Shown: piece after piece, positions 42,289 to 50,968 of the stretch
How positions within the stretch are numbered: the stretch's first letter is position 1
Layout: the number at the start of each line of letters is the position of its first letter
Assembly: GCA_001898835.1 (NCBI GenBank)
Contig: MKVM01000003.1
Coordinates: 691,392 to 755,391, forward strand
Source of the DNA: Micrococcales bacterium 72-143
GTDB lineage: Bacteria; Actinomycetota; Actinomycetes; Actinomycetales; Microbacteriaceae
Length of the DNA stretch: 64,000 nt
Reading direction: 5' to 3'
Notes under the pieces: model-generated
Seen by the model: only the letters and a program-made list of their open reading frames with translations
Databases searched by the model: none
What the model was told of the DNA's origin: nothing
Program-made: the position numbers and the translations under genes

Positions 42289-43311
42289 ATGAGCTTCGTG
42301 TTCCCTGAGCCGACGCACGTGCCGCTGCGCGGTGGCGCCGCCCTGCGCTGGGGCGTGCTCGCGCCCGGCGCCATCGCCGCCGACTGGGTGAGCGCGGTGC
42401 ACCGCTTCACCGATCAGCGGGTCGTCGCGGCCGCGTCGCGATCCGCGGAGCGGGCGGCGGCCTTCGCCGAGCGCCACGGCATCCCGCGGGCGTACGGCTC
42501 CTACGAGCAGCTCGTCGCGGATGCGGAGGTGGACGTCGTCTACGTCGCCGCCCCGCACACGGAGCACCGCCGGCTCGCCCTGCTCGCCATCGACGCGGGC
42601 AAGCACGTGCTCGTGGAGAAGCCCATGGGGGTGTCGGCCGCGGATGCCGCCGACATCGTCGTCGCGGCCCGCACCGCCGGCGTCTTCGCGATGGAGGCGA
42701 TGTGGTCGCGCTTCCTGCCGCAGACCACCATCATCCGGCGGCTGCTGGACGACGGGGCGCTCGCCGAGGTGGCGGGCGCCGCGGCCACCTTCGCCGGCCG
42801 CTTCGAGTACGACCCGCACAGCCGCGCCTTCGACCCGGCCCTCGGCGGCGGCAGCCTGCTCGACCTGGGCGTGTACACGCTGTGGTGGGCGCAGTTCTGC
42901 CTCGGCCGGCCCGACTCGGTGTCGGCGACGGGCGAGCTCGCGCCGACGGGTGTCGACGCGGATGCGCGGGTCGTTCTCGGCCACGGGCCCGAGGTCTCGG
43001 CCAGCTCGTTCACGAGCATGAGCGTCGACCTGCCGATCACGGCGATGGTGGCGGGGTCGAACGGGTTGAGGCTCGAGGTGGAGCCGTTCGTCGGGCCGGG
43101 CGGCTTCCGCCTCGGCCGCATCGACGGAGGCAACGCGTACTGGGAGGACGAGACGGGGATGCGGTGGCGCGACGGCCTCTGCTACCAGGCGTCCGCGGTG
43201 GCGCAGCACGTGGCCGACGGCCTGATCGAGGCGCCGGAGCATCCGCTCGACACGACTCTCGACATCCTCGCGACGATCGACGAGGCGCGCCGCCAGCTCG
43301 CCGCATCCTGA
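42289..43311 (+). CDS. Gfo/Idh/MocA-family oxidoreductase
   Basis: 340 residues. An N-terminal Rossmann domain starts WGVLAPGAIAADWV, a variant of the GxGxxA motif, followed by ASRS and the family signature VLVEKPMG with the catalytic-site lysine. The C-terminal substrate domain has LGGGSLLDLGVYTLWW. Members oxidise or reduce sugars, inositols or dihydrodiols with NAD(P). The dihydrodiol-dehydrogenase-like branch is suggested by GGGSLLDLGVY but the substrate is unknown. No clear functional link to its neighbours. Confidence 0.9.
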   Translation: MSFVFPEPTHVPLRGGAALRWGVLAPGAIAADWVSAVHRFTDQRVVAAASRSAERAAAFAERHGIPRAYGSYEQLVADAEVDVVYVAAPHTEHRRLALLAIDAGKHVLVEKPMGVSAADAADIVVAARTAGVFAMEAMWSRFLPQTTIIRRLLDDGALAEVAGAAATFAGRFEYDPHSRAFDPALGGGSLLDLGVYTLWWAQFCLGRPDSVSATGELAPTGVDADARVVLGHGPEVSASSFTSMSVDLPITAMVAGSNGLRLEVEPFVGPGGFRLGRIDGGNAYWEDETGMRWRDGLCYQASAVAQHVADGLIEAPEHPLDTTLDILATIDEARRQLAAS

Positions 43312-43327
43312 TCGAGGTGCGGGCGCG

Positions 43328-43333
43328 TAGCGT
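43328..43333 (+). promoter_or_regulatory. Leaderless -10 (TAGCGT) of the acyl-CoA-dehydrogenase-like gene
   Basis: TAGCGT, six bases, GTG at 43340. The hexamer and spacing are the same as before the preceding gene. Confidence 0.5.
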
Positions 43334-43339
43334 GGTGGC

Positions 43340-44458
43340 GTGAGCGTGCTGACGGTCGACCTGCTTGAGCGGATGAGGGAGCGCGCACCCGGCTACGACC
43401 GGGAGAACCGCTTCTTCGACGAGGACCTCGCCGAGCTGCGCACGGCCGGGTATCTGCGCCCGCGTTCCCTGGCCGAGGCCGTGGCCGACCAGCGGCTGCT
43501 CGCGGCGTACGCCCCCGCCACGGCGCTCGCCGTCAACATGCACCTCGTCGTGGTGGGCATCGCGCGCACCCTCGCCGAGCGCGGCGACGACTCGCTCGCC
43601 TGGGTGCTCGCGGATGCCGAGTCCGGCGAGCTGTTCGCCTTCGGCAACTCGGAGCCCGGGAACGACCTCGTCATGTGGGACTCGCTCACGACGGTCGAGC
43701 GCGTCGACACTCCCCTCGCCGGTTACGCGTTCACGGGCACGAAGATCTTCACCTCGCTCGCCCCCGCCTGGACGCGGCTGATCGTGTTCGGCAAGCAGAC
43801 CGACGGCGAGGGCGCGCCCCGGCTCGTGCACGGCATCCTCACCCGCGACGACCCCGGCGTCACGACCCTCGACGACTGGGACACCCTCGGCATGCGGGCC
43901 ACCCAGTCGCGCACCACGAGACTCGACGGCGCCGTGATCCCCGACGAGCGCATCGTCCGCTTCCTGCCGGTCGGGCCGAACGCCGACCCGTTCATCTTCG
44001 CCCTGTTCGCCAACTTCCTGACCCTCATCGGCGCCGTCTACGCCGGCATCGCCGACCGCGCGCTCGAGCTCGCCGTCGAGGCTGCGCACCGGCGCACGAG
44101 CCTCAAGAACGGGGGGGCGCCGTACGCGGCCGACCCCGACATCCGGTGGCGGGTCGCGGATGCGGCGCTCGCCCTCGACGCCCTCGCCCCGCAGCTCGAG
44201 GCGGTCGCCCACGACGTCGACGCCCGCGTCGACCGCGGCACCCGGTGGTTCCGCGACCTCACCGGGCTCAAGCACCGCGCCACCGAGACGGCGCGCCACG
44301 TCGTCGACCAGGCGATGCGCGTGGCGGGCGGAGGCGGCTACCGCAGCACGAGCGAGCTGGCCCGGCTGCAGCGCGACGTGCTCGCCGGCATCTACCACCC
44401 CTCCGACACCGAGTCGGTGCACGCGACGGTGGCGCAGGCGCTCCTCGAGCCGCTCTGA
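43340..44458 (+). CDS. Acyl-CoA-dehydrogenase-like flavoprotein
   Basis: 372 residues. The overall ACAD layout is present: a helical N-terminal part, the beta domain with GYAFTGTKIFTSLAPAWTRLIV and MRATQSRTTRLDGAVIPDER, and a C-terminal helical domain ending VAGGGGYRSTSELARLQRDVLAG. Where classical dehydrogenases have YEGT with the catalytic Glu, this protein has IYHPSD, so it may belong to the DszC/HsaA-like flavin monooxygenase or another non-classical ACAD branch. FAD/FMN binding is expected. It sits alone behind its own promoter with no beta-oxidation genes beside it. Confidence 0.85.
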   Translation: MSVLTVDLLERMRERAPGYDRENRFFDEDLAELRTAGYLRPRSLAEAVADQRLLAAYAPATALAVNMHLVVVGIARTLAERGDDSLAWVLADAESGELFAFGNSEPGNDLVMWDSLTTVERVDTPLAGYAFTGTKIFTSLAPAWTRLIVFGKQTDGEGAPRLVHGILTRDDPGVTTLDDWDTLGMRATQSRTTRLDGAVIPDERIVRFLPVGPNADPFIFALFANFLTLIGAVYAGIADRALELAVEAAHRRTSLKNGGAPYAADPDIRWRVADAALALDALAPQLEAVAHDVDARVDRGTRWFRDLTGLKHRATETARHVVDQAMRVAGGGGYRSTSELARLQRDVLAGIYHPSDTESVHATVAQALLEPL

Positions 44459-44493
44459 CGGCTCTCGGCGCCGCCCGCGCGGGCGCCGCGGGT

Positions 44494-44499
44494 TACGAT
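44494..44499 (+). promoter_or_regulatory. -10 (TACGAT) of the acyltransferase gene
   Basis: TACGAT is eight bases before ATG 44508. No Shine-Dalgarno is seen, so transcription probably begins at or next to the start codon. Confidence 0.45.
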
Positions 44500-44507
44500 G
44501 ATCCGTC

Positions 44508-46529
44508 ATGTCCGCCGCCTCCCACCCGTCGCCGATCGCCGCGCGTCCCCGCGCGCTGCCGCGACCCGACATCCAGGTGCTGCGAGCCCTCGCGGTGGCC
44601 GGCGTGCTGCTGTACCACCTGTGGCCCGAGCGCCTCCCGGGCGGGTACGTGGGCGTCGACGTGTTCTTCGTCGTCTCGGGGTTCCTCATCACCTCGCACC
44701 TGCTCCCGTCGGCCGCGCGCGGCGGTGTCCACGTCGGTCGGTTCTGGGCTCGGCGCGCTCGTCGACTGCTGCCGCTGTCGGGTGTCGTCCTGCTCGCCAC
44801 AATGCTCGCGGCTGTGCTCTGGATGCCCGCGTCCAGCTGGGTGTCGACGTTGCGCAACGTCATCGCCGCGGCCATCTACGGGCAGAACTGGCTGCTCGCC
44901 CACGACTCCGTCAACTACCTGACGCGCGACGCCGCGCCCCCTCCCACCCAGCACTTCTGGTCCCTGTCGGTGGAGGAGCAGTTCTACATCGTCTGGCCGC
45001 TGCTGTTCGTCGCTGCCATCTGGCTCGCCGGTCGCGGAGGCCGCGACGTAAGCACGCCCGGGCACGCCCGCCGTGTCCGACGCTTCTCGTTCGCGACGAT
45101 CGCCGCCGTGCTCCTCGCATCCTTCGTCGCCTCGGTCGTGCTCACCTTCAGCGACCCCGGCCTCGCCTACTTCGCGACGACGACACGCGCGTGGGAGTTC
45201 GCGGCCGGTGCCCTCCTCGCATTCGGCGTCTCATCGGGCGTCGTCGCCCTGCCCGGCTCACCTCGGGCGGTGGCGCTGCGCACCGCGGGTGCATGGGGCG
45301 GCTACCTCGCAATCGCGGCGGCGATGCTGCTGATCCCCGAAGGCACGCCGTTCCCCGGATGGGCCGCCGCGGCGCCCGTGCTCGGCACCGTGCTCTGCCT
45401 CGCTGCAGGTGACCCCGGGCATCCGTTCTCTCCCACCGTCCTCGGTCGTATGCGACCCGTGACCTACCTCGGCGACATCTCCTACGGTGTGTACCTCTGG
45501 CATTGGCCGCTCATCGTCGTGCTCGCCGGCGTCGTCGGCCCGCTCGCCGTCTGGATGAAACTCGCGGTGATCGCAGGCTCGCTCGGACTCGCGGCGCTCT
45601 CGAAGGTGCTCGTGGAGGACCCGTTCCGCTTCGGTGCGTTCTGGTCGACGCCGTGGTGGCGGGGGTTCGCGCCCGCGGCGACCTCCATCGCTCTCGTCGT
45701 CGCGCTCGCCGGAAGCGGCCTCTGGGTGCTCGGCCACCAGGCTCACCCGGCCGACGCGCAGGAGGAGCCCGCGAACCTCGAGACACCGACCGCCGCGGAC
45801 GAGCCGCTCGTCCCGCCGATCGGGGCTCGGGTCGGGGACAACGCGGAGATGTACGACTGCTTCGACTTCACGCACGAGGCCGCTCACCGGTGCTCCTACG
45901 GCCCGGAGGACGCGCCCGTGCGCATCGCGATCGCGGGCGATTCGCACGCGGCGATGTACCTGCCGGCGCTCCGCGGCGGCGCGGAGGCAGGCCGGTGGCG
46001 CCTGGACACCTACGTCGGCGTCTCGTGCGATGCCGCCGGGTTCTATGCGTGCGCCGGGGGAGAGGGCATTCCCGATGCCCTGGCGGCGGGTGGCTACGAC
46101 CTCGTGCTCGTGACCGGCTACCGTGCATCCTCAACGCCCGCCGACGAGATCGCCGACTTCTATCGCGAACTCGTCGACCGACAGATCCCCGCCGCCGCCA
46201 TCGCCGACGTGCCGCTCGTCACGGCGGACGCCTACCGGTGCATCGATGACAGCGGAGGCGATCCGGCGCGGGCGGCGGAATGCGTCGTCCCGCGAGCCGC
46301 GGCTCTCGACGCGTCGCCCGATCGCATACGCGCGATCGCCGATGAGCTCGGCCTGCCGCTCATCGACCCGGTTCCGCTCCTGTGCACCCCGACCGGCTGC
46401 CCGCAGGTCCTCGGAAACGTCGTGCTCTACCAGGACGTCGACGCGCACCTGACGCGCACGGCCGTGCTGGCGCTCAGGCCCTGGCTCGAGGAGCAGATCG
46501 GCGACCGGGTCGGGGTCTTGGTCCGCTAG
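44508..46529 (+). CDS. OafA/YrhL-type acyltransferase with C-terminal SGNH domain
   Basis: 673 residues. The N-terminal ~400 residues are the acyltransferase-3 membrane domain: DIQVLRALAVAGVLLYHLWPE with the conserved catalytic His, GYVGVDVFFVVSGFLIT, FWARRARRLLP, FWSLSVEEQFYIVWP and several membrane helices. After a linker the extracellular SGNH part has IAIAGDSHAAMYLPAL (D478, S479, H480) and ends with the DVDAHLT motif that supplies the Asp/His pair. Such fusions O-acetylate cell-wall polymers or exopolysaccharide outside the membrane. It could act on the glycan suggested by the 48.7-55.2 kb operon, but the link is only proximity. Convergent with the following hydrolase, 3 bp apart. Confidence 0.93.
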   Translation: MSAASHPSPIAARPRALPRPDIQVLRALAVAGVLLYHLWPERLPGGYVGVDVFFVVSGFLITSHLLPSAARGGVHVGRFWARRARRLLPLSGVVLLATMLAAVLWMPASSWVSTLRNVIAAAIYGQNWLLAHDSVNYLTRDAAPPPTQHFWSLSVEEQFYIVWPLLFVAAIWLAGRGGRDVSTPGHARRVRRFSFATIAAVLLASFVASVVLTFSDPGLAYFATTTRAWEFAAGALLAFGVSSGVVALPGSPRAVALRTAGAWGGYLAIAAAMLLIPEGTPFPGWAAAAPVLGTVLCLAAGDPGHPFSPTVLGRMRPVTYLGDISYGVYLWHWPLIVVLAGVVGPLAVWMKLAVIAGSLGLAALSKVLVEDPFRFGAFWSTPWWRGFAPAATSIALVVALAGSGLWVLGHQAHPADAQEEPANLETPTAADEPLVPPIGARVGDNAEMYDCFDFTHEAAHRCSYGPEDAPVRIAIAGDSHAAMYLPALRGGAEAGRWRLDTYVGVSCDAAGFYACAGGEGIPDALAAGGYDLVLVTGYRASSTPADEIADFYRELVDRQIPAAAIADVPLVTADAYRCIDDSGGDPARAAECVVPRAAALDASPDRIRAIADELGLPLIDPVPLLCTPTGCPQVLGNVVLYQDVDAHLTRTAVLALRPWLEEQIGDRVGVLVR

Positions 46530-46532
46530 GCG

Positions 46533-47165
46533 CTACAGCCGGCCGAGCCAGGCGGCGCAGAGCTCCGTCCACGCGGCCGCCGGCTGGCCCTCGGCGAGGC
46601 CGATGCCGTGCACCTCGCCTGGGAGCACATGCAGCTCGTGCGGGACACGGGCCCCGGCGAGCGCCATCCCGAGCAGGTAGCTGTGCTGCACGGGCACCTC
46701 GGCGTCGCCCGCGGTGTGCCACACGAAGCTCGGCGGGGAGTCGGATGCGACGAGCAGGTCGAGGGAGGTGGCGCGCCGTGCGTCCCACGTGGCGTCCTCG
46801 CCGAGCAGGTTGATGCGCGACCCCTTGTGGCTCGGCAGCAGCATCGACGCGACCGCGTAGCCGAGCACGACCGCATCCACGCGCTCCTCGGGCGCGGCGC
46901 CCCGCGCGTAGGCAGCCATGCCCGCCGCGTGCCCTCCCGCCGAGAAGCCGATGAGCCCGACCCGCGCGGCCCCCGCCTCCCGCACGCGGCGCACCTCGGC
47001 GCGCACGGCATCCAGGGGACCCGGATGCCGCGTCAGCACCGGATACTCGAACACGCTCGCGGCGAGCCCGAGGCCGTGCAGCCACCGGGCCACCGGCTCG
47101 CCCTCGTGCGGGGCGTGCCGACGGTAGCCGCCGCCGGGGAGGACGATCACGTGCAACTGATCCAC
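46533..47165 (-). CDS. Alpha/beta hydrolase (esterase/lipase-like)
   Basis: 210 residues. PGGGY near the N terminus (oxyanion hole), nucleophile S75 in GFSAGGHAAG, D153 in AGDAEVP and H185 in EVHGIG make a complete triad. The size and motif order fit the acetyl-xylan-esterase/BD-FAE-like group that removes acetyl groups from sugars. No signal peptide, so cytoplasmic. GTG at 47163-47165; divergent from the GDSL gene over only 29 bp. Confidence 0.9.
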   Translation of the reverse strand: MDQLHVIVLPGGGYRRHAPHEGEPVARWLHGLGLAASVFEYPVLTRHPGPLDAVRAEVRRVREAGAARVGLIGFSAGGHAAGMAAYARGAAPEERVDAVVLGYAVASMLLPSHKGSRINLLGEDATWDARRATSLDLLVASDSPPSFVWHTAGDAEVPVQHSYLLGMALAGARVPHELHVLPGEVHGIGLAEGQPAAAWTELCAAWLGRL

Positions 47166-47194
47166 GCATCCATCATCGTCGCTACTCTGACCCC
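47166..47194. promoter_or_regulatory. Compact divergent promoter region
   Basis: In 29 bases there is TACTCT (47183-47188) six bases before the ATG of the plus-strand GDSL gene. On the minus strand, GATGAT lies six bases before the GTG of the hydrolase. Both genes appear leaderless and their promoter elements overlap. Confidence 0.45.
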
Positions 47195-47806
47195 ATGACC
47201 GGGCCCGTGCTCTTCATCGGCGACTCCATCACGGATGCCGGACGCCGCGACGACCCGGAGGGCCTCGGCCACGGCTACGTGCGCCTCGCGGCGGAGGGGC
47301 TCGCCCTGCGCGGCGACCAGCGCACCGTCGTCAATCGAGGGGTGAGCGGTGACCGGATCGGCGACCTCCGCGCCCGCTGGCGGGCGGATGCGATCGAGCC
47401 CGCGCCGGGCGTGCTGACGGTGTACGTGGGTGTCAATGACACCTGGCGCGCCTTCGACGCGGACACGCCGACGAGCGCCGCGCACTTCGAGGCCGTCTAC
47501 CGGAGCCTGCTCGACGAGGCGCGGGCGGCCGTCAACCCGCGGCTCATCCTCGTGGAACCGTTCCTCGTGCCGGTCGACGACGCGCAGCACGAGTGGCTCG
47601 ACGACCTCGCCGGGAAGCGGGATGCGGTGGCCTCCCTCGCGACCGAGTTCCGGGCGGCGTTCGTGCCGCTGCATCGCATCCTGACGGTCGCCGCGGTGCA
47701 CCACGGGGCGGCGGCGGTCGCGGCCGACGGCGTGCACCCGACCCCGCTCGGCGCGGAGCTCATCGCGGAGGCCTGGGAGGCGGCGGAGGGCGCATCCGCT
47801 GGGTAG
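47195..47806 (+). CDS. SGNH/GDSL-family hydrolase
   Basis: 203 residues. Block I is FIGDSITD with nucleophile S11; the oxyanion Gly is in NRGVSGDR; block III is GVNDTW (N81); block V is DGVHPT (D178, H181). All four catalytic positions are present. There is no signal peptide, so it is a cytoplasmic esterase, probably acting on acetylated or acylated sugars as many short GDSL proteins do. It runs head to head with another esterase and is followed after 16 bp by an aldo/keto reductase that may be cotranscribed. Confidence 0.92.
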   Translation: MTGPVLFIGDSITDAGRRDDPEGLGHGYVRLAAEGLALRGDQRTVVNRGVSGDRIGDLRARWRADAIEPAPGVLTVYVGVNDTWRAFDADTPTSAAHFEAVYRSLLDEARAAVNPRLILVEPFLVPVDDAQHEWLDDLAGKRDAVASLATEFRAAFVPLHRILTVAAVHHGAAAVAADGVHPTPLGAELIAEAWEAAEGASAG

Positions 47807-47822
47807 GTGCGAGCATGGGAGC

Positions 47823-48713
47823 ATGCTCGATCTCGCGCTCGAACCCGTCACCGTCGGCACGTCCGGCCTCGGCAAACGACCGGGGGCCGATCTGGGCCTT
47901 GCCACCGCCATCCTCAGCTCCCCCTTCCACCAGGCCGACACCTCCAACGCCTACTCGGACGGCGAGAGCGAGCGCCTGCTCGGTGCCGCCATCCGCGAGC
48001 TCGGCGGTCTGCCGGGTGACCGCCACGTGTTCTCGAAGGGCGATCAGGACCCGGTGACGGGCGCCTTCACGGGCGACCGGATGCGGCGCAGCTTCGAGGA
48101 GTCGACGGAGCGGCTCGGCCTCGAGACCCTGCCGCTCTACCAGCTGCACGACCCGTACACGATCGAGGTGGCGGATGCGATGGCGCCCGGCGGCGCGGTC
48201 GACGTGCTGCTGCGGCTGCGCGATCAGGGTCGGATCGGCGCGATCGGCATCGCGGCCGGCCGCCGCGAGCTCGTTGAGGAGTACGTCAAGACGGACGTCT
48301 TCGACGTGGTGCTCACCCACAACCGCTACACGGTGGTCGACCGTTCGGCGGAGCGCATCCTGGAGCTGGCGGCGGAGCGCGGCATGACGGTGTTCAACGC
48401 GGCGCCGTTCGGCGCGGGCATCCTGGCGGGGGGCAACTTCCGCGGGCGCACCTACGGCTACAGCGAGCCGAGCCCGGAGTTCCTCGCCCACGTCGACCGC
48501 TTCCGGGCGCTCTGCGCGGAGTGGGGCGTCGATCCCGCGGCGGCCGCTCTGCACTTCTCGCTGCGGGAGCCGCGCATCCACACGACGGCGGTGGGGGTGA
48601 ACTCGGTCGAGCGTCTCGCGGAACTGGAGGGGCACGTGAACGCGGTCATCGATGTGGAGTTCTGGGCGGCGCTCGATGCGCTCGGGGCGCCGCCGACGGC
48701 CCCCACCGACTGA
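47823..48713 (+). CDS. Aldo/keto reductase
   Basis: 296 residues, TIM barrel. The catalytic tetrad D39 (HQADTSNAY), Y44, K72 (FSKGD) and H109 (YQLHDP) can be read. The C-terminal part with VFNAAPFGAGIL and TTAVGVNSVERL resembles the D-threo-aldose/L-fucose or L-galactose dehydrogenase branch. It probably oxidises a sugar with NAD(P). It follows the GDSL gene closely and converges with the histidine kinase at 48733. Confidence 0.9.
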   Translation: MLDLALEPVTVGTSGLGKRPGADLGLATAILSSPFHQADTSNAYSDGESERLLGAAIRELGGLPGDRHVFSKGDQDPVTGAFTGDRMRRSFEESTERLGLETLPLYQLHDPYTIEVADAMAPGGAVDVLLRLRDQGRIGAIGIAAGRRELVEEYVKTDVFDVVLTHNRYTVVDRSAERILELAAERGMTVFNAAPFGAGILAGGNFRGRTYGYSEPSPEFLAHVDRFRALCAEWGVDPAAAALHFSLREPRIHTTAVGVNSVERLAELEGHVNAVIDVEFWAALDALGAPPTAPTD

Positions 48714-48732
48714 CACCCCACGGGGTCGGCGC

Positions 48733-50475
48733 TCAGGACCGCGGCAGCGCGATCCGGAACTCGGTGCCGACACCCTCCTCACTTGCGACGTCCATCCAGC
48801 CGCCGTGGGCGGTCACGATCGCCTTCGTGATGTTGAGGCCGAGGCCGACCCCCGGCACGGCGTTGCGGGTGGCGGTGCTCGCCCGGAAGAAGCGCGTGAA
48901 CAGCCGGTCCACCTCGTCGGGCGGGATGCCGAGGCCCGTGTCGCGCACGCTGACAGTCGCGGCACCGAGGTCCGCGGTGAGGGTCACCACGACGTCGCCA
49001 CCGCGCGGCGTGAACTTGATCGCGTTCGACACGAGGTTGTCGACGGCCTGGCCGAGGCGCACCGGGTCGGCGACGAGCCGCACCTCCACGTCGGGCACTG
49101 CCGCGATGAGCGCGACGCCGGCGGCGTCGGCGGCCGGGAGGGCCGACTCGATCGACGCGCGCACGACCGGGGTGAGGTCCATCTCGCGCGCGTCGAGCGG
49201 GAACTGCCCCGACTCGACCTGCGCCGTGAACAGCAGGTCGCCGACGAGCCGCAGCAGGCGCCGGGCGTTGCGCTCCGCCACCTCGAGGAACTGCAGCTGC
49301 TCCTCGGTGAGCGGATGCCGCGGGTCGTCGCGCAGCAGCTCCAGGTAGCCGAGGATCGAGCTGAGGGGGGTGCGCAGCTCGTGGGAGATCATGCCGACGA
49401 ACTCGTCCTTCATGCGGGCGACCTCGATGGCGCGGGTCTCGTCGGTCGCGACGAGCAGGTACCCGACCCGTTCACCCGCTCCGTCGCGGCGGCTCGTGAT
49501 GGTGAGCCGCGCGGGCACGGTGCTGCCGTCGTCGCGGAGCATGTCGAGTTCGCGCACGACGGTCTCCCCGCGGTCGGCGAGCGCGAACAGCGACCGCAGC
49601 CCGTGCGGGACCGGGTCGTCGGGGTCGACGGCCATCGCCTCCGCCCCGAGCGCGTCGAGGGTCGACTCCGGGAAGAACGTCTCGATGCGCGCGGAGTACT
49701 CGGTGTCGAGGTCCTCGGGGCCGAGCAGTTCGGTGGCGCCCGGGTTCCACGCGATCACGAGGCCCGCGCGGTCGGTGCCGATGACGGCCTGGGCGACGGT
49801 GGCGTTCCAGACGCTCCGGAACAGTTCCACCAGCTCGAGGTACTTCGTCTGGCTCTCCTGCAGCCGCACGACCACCCGGAGGTTCTCGTCGAGGGCGTCC
49901 GCTTGCTTGGCGGCCAGCAGCTCGGCCTCGGTGGTGCGGTTGCGTGCGACGCGGCTCAGCTCGTTGACGATCGCCGCGACGACCGTGTACACGATCGGCA
50001 CGACCGCGAGCCGCAGCCATGCGGCGCCGCTGTCGGGCGGTGTCGTGACGAGCGGGATGGCGACCACCAGGAGGGCCGCTCCGGCGACGATCAGCACGTG
50101 ACGGAAGCCGGGTTTCGACGCGATCCACACGATGGGGAGCAGCAGGAGTACGCCGAACATCGAGGCGCCGGCGCCGGTCCCCGCGCGGAACAACCCGAGC
50201 CCGAGGATGTCGGCGAGGGGCACGAGCGTCACGAGCGGACCCTCGTAGATGCGCATCCCGGTGAGGATCGCGGCGCCCGCGGTCGCGATGAGCACGATCG
50301 TCACACCGGTCGCGACGGTCAGCGGCGGCCCGAGGGGCAGTTCCGGGATCGTCAGAGAGAGCAGCAAGGCGATGAGCAGCGTGATCGCCGTGGGTGCCTG
50401 CTTGACGATGGGGCTCGGGTCGTCGACGATCGCGTACCAGCGCGACCATCCGTCGCCGGAGCGTCGTCCGTTCAT
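48733..50475 (-). CDS. PAS-domain sensor histidine kinase
   Basis: 580 residues. Five or six membrane segments occupy about 28-172 with no large outside loop; a coiled stretch 180-220 leads to a PAS domain (225-350; AVIGTDRAGLVIAWNPGATELLG). HisKA carries phospho-acceptor H365 in SHELRTPL. The HATPase domain has DNLVSNAIKF, DTGLGIPP and GVGLGLNI. The ATG at 50473-50475 overlaps the stop of the receiver gene upstream (ATGA), marking it as the last gene of the seven-gene operon. Likely phosphate acceptors are the two receivers of the same operon. The PAS domain or membrane part senses an unknown cue. Confidence 0.93.
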   Translation of the reverse strand: MNGRRSGDGWSRWYAIVDDPSPIVKQAPTAITLLIALLLSLTIPELPLGPPLTVATGVTIVLIATAGAAILTGMRIYEGPLVTLVPLADILGLGLFRAGTGAGASMFGVLLLLPIVWIASKPGFRHVLIVAGAALLVVAIPLVTTPPDSGAAWLRLAVVPIVYTVVAAIVNELSRVARNRTTEAELLAAKQADALDENLRVVVRLQESQTKYLELVELFRSVWNATVAQAVIGTDRAGLVIAWNPGATELLGPEDLDTEYSARIETFFPESTLDALGAEAMAVDPDDPVPHGLRSLFALADRGETVVRELDMLRDDGSTVPARLTITSRRDGAGERVGYLLVATDETRAIEVARMKDEFVGMISHELRTPLSSILGYLELLRDDPRHPLTEEQLQFLEVAERNARRLLRLVGDLLFTAQVESGQFPLDAREMDLTPVVRASIESALPAADAAGVALIAAVPDVEVRLVADPVRLGQAVDNLVSNAIKFTPRGGDVVVTLTADLGAATVSVRDTGLGIPPDEVDRLFTRFFRASTATRNAVPGVGLGLNITKAIVTAHGGWMDVASEEGVGTEFRIALPRS

Positions 50476-50822
50476 GCCCGTGCGATCCGTTCGACGACGG
50501 TCGCCACCTGCGCGCCGGTGAACGGCTTCGGCAGAACGGCGTCGGCCTCGGGGTACCGCGAGGAGTCGAGCACGGAGGTGATGACGAGCGCGCACTCCGG
50601 ATGCGTCTCGCGCAGCGCCGCTGCGAGCTCCCGGCCCGAGATTCCCGGCAGCACGAGGTCGACGACGGCGAGGTCGGGACGGATGTCGTCGAGCGTCTCG
50701 AGCGCCTGCTCGGCGGTGGAGGCGGTCACCACCCGGCAGCCCGCGCGCTCCAGGTAGCGCCGCAGCAGCTCGGCCTGGTCGTCGCTGTCGTCGACGACCA
50801 GCGCGAGCGGTGCGGCGCTCAT
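50472..50822 (-). CDS. Stand-alone receiver-domain response regulator
   Basis: 116 residues, CheY-like and nothing else. Acidic residues at 11-12, phospho-acceptor D55 in VVDLVLPG and a conserved Lys in PKPF are present. No output domain, so it either relays phosphate or acts by binding a partner. ATG at 50820-50822 overlaps the stop of the small membrane protein gene, while its own stop overlaps the kinase start. The 25-residue longer frame upstream is Arg/Pro-rich shadow sequence. Confidence 0.93.
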   Translation of the reverse strand: MSAAPLALVVDDSDDQAELLRRYLERAGCRVVTASTAEQALETLDDIRPDLAVVDLVLPGISGRELAAALRETHPECALVITSVLDSSRYPEADAVLPKPFTGAQVATVVERIARA

Positions 50823-50968
50823 ACGAAGAACGCCTGCCGCACCCAGACGACGGCGAGCACGATCACGAGGGCGAGCACGGACTGGGGGATGAGCCACAGC
50901 TCGCGGCGGGCGTCGCGCCGCAGCTCACGGCGCGCCTCCTCGGTCTCGAGGCGGGTCGGTTCGTTCAC
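50819..50968 (-). CDS. 49-residue single-pass membrane protein
   Basis: A short gene easily missed: GTG at 50966-50968 to TGA at 50819-50821. Residues 1-24 are strongly charged (EEARRELRRDARREL); about 25-43 are hydrophobic (LIPQSVLALVIVLAVVWV); the tail is RQAFFV. The GTGA overlap with the glycosyltransferase stop and the ATGA overlap with the receiver start fit the unbroken overlap pattern of this operon, which is the main reason to believe it is translated. No family recognised. A small membrane partner of the glycosyltransferase or the kinase is plausible. Confidence 0.8.
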   Translation of the reverse strand: MNEPTRLETEEARRELRRDARRELWLIPQSVLALVIVLAVVWVRQAFFV

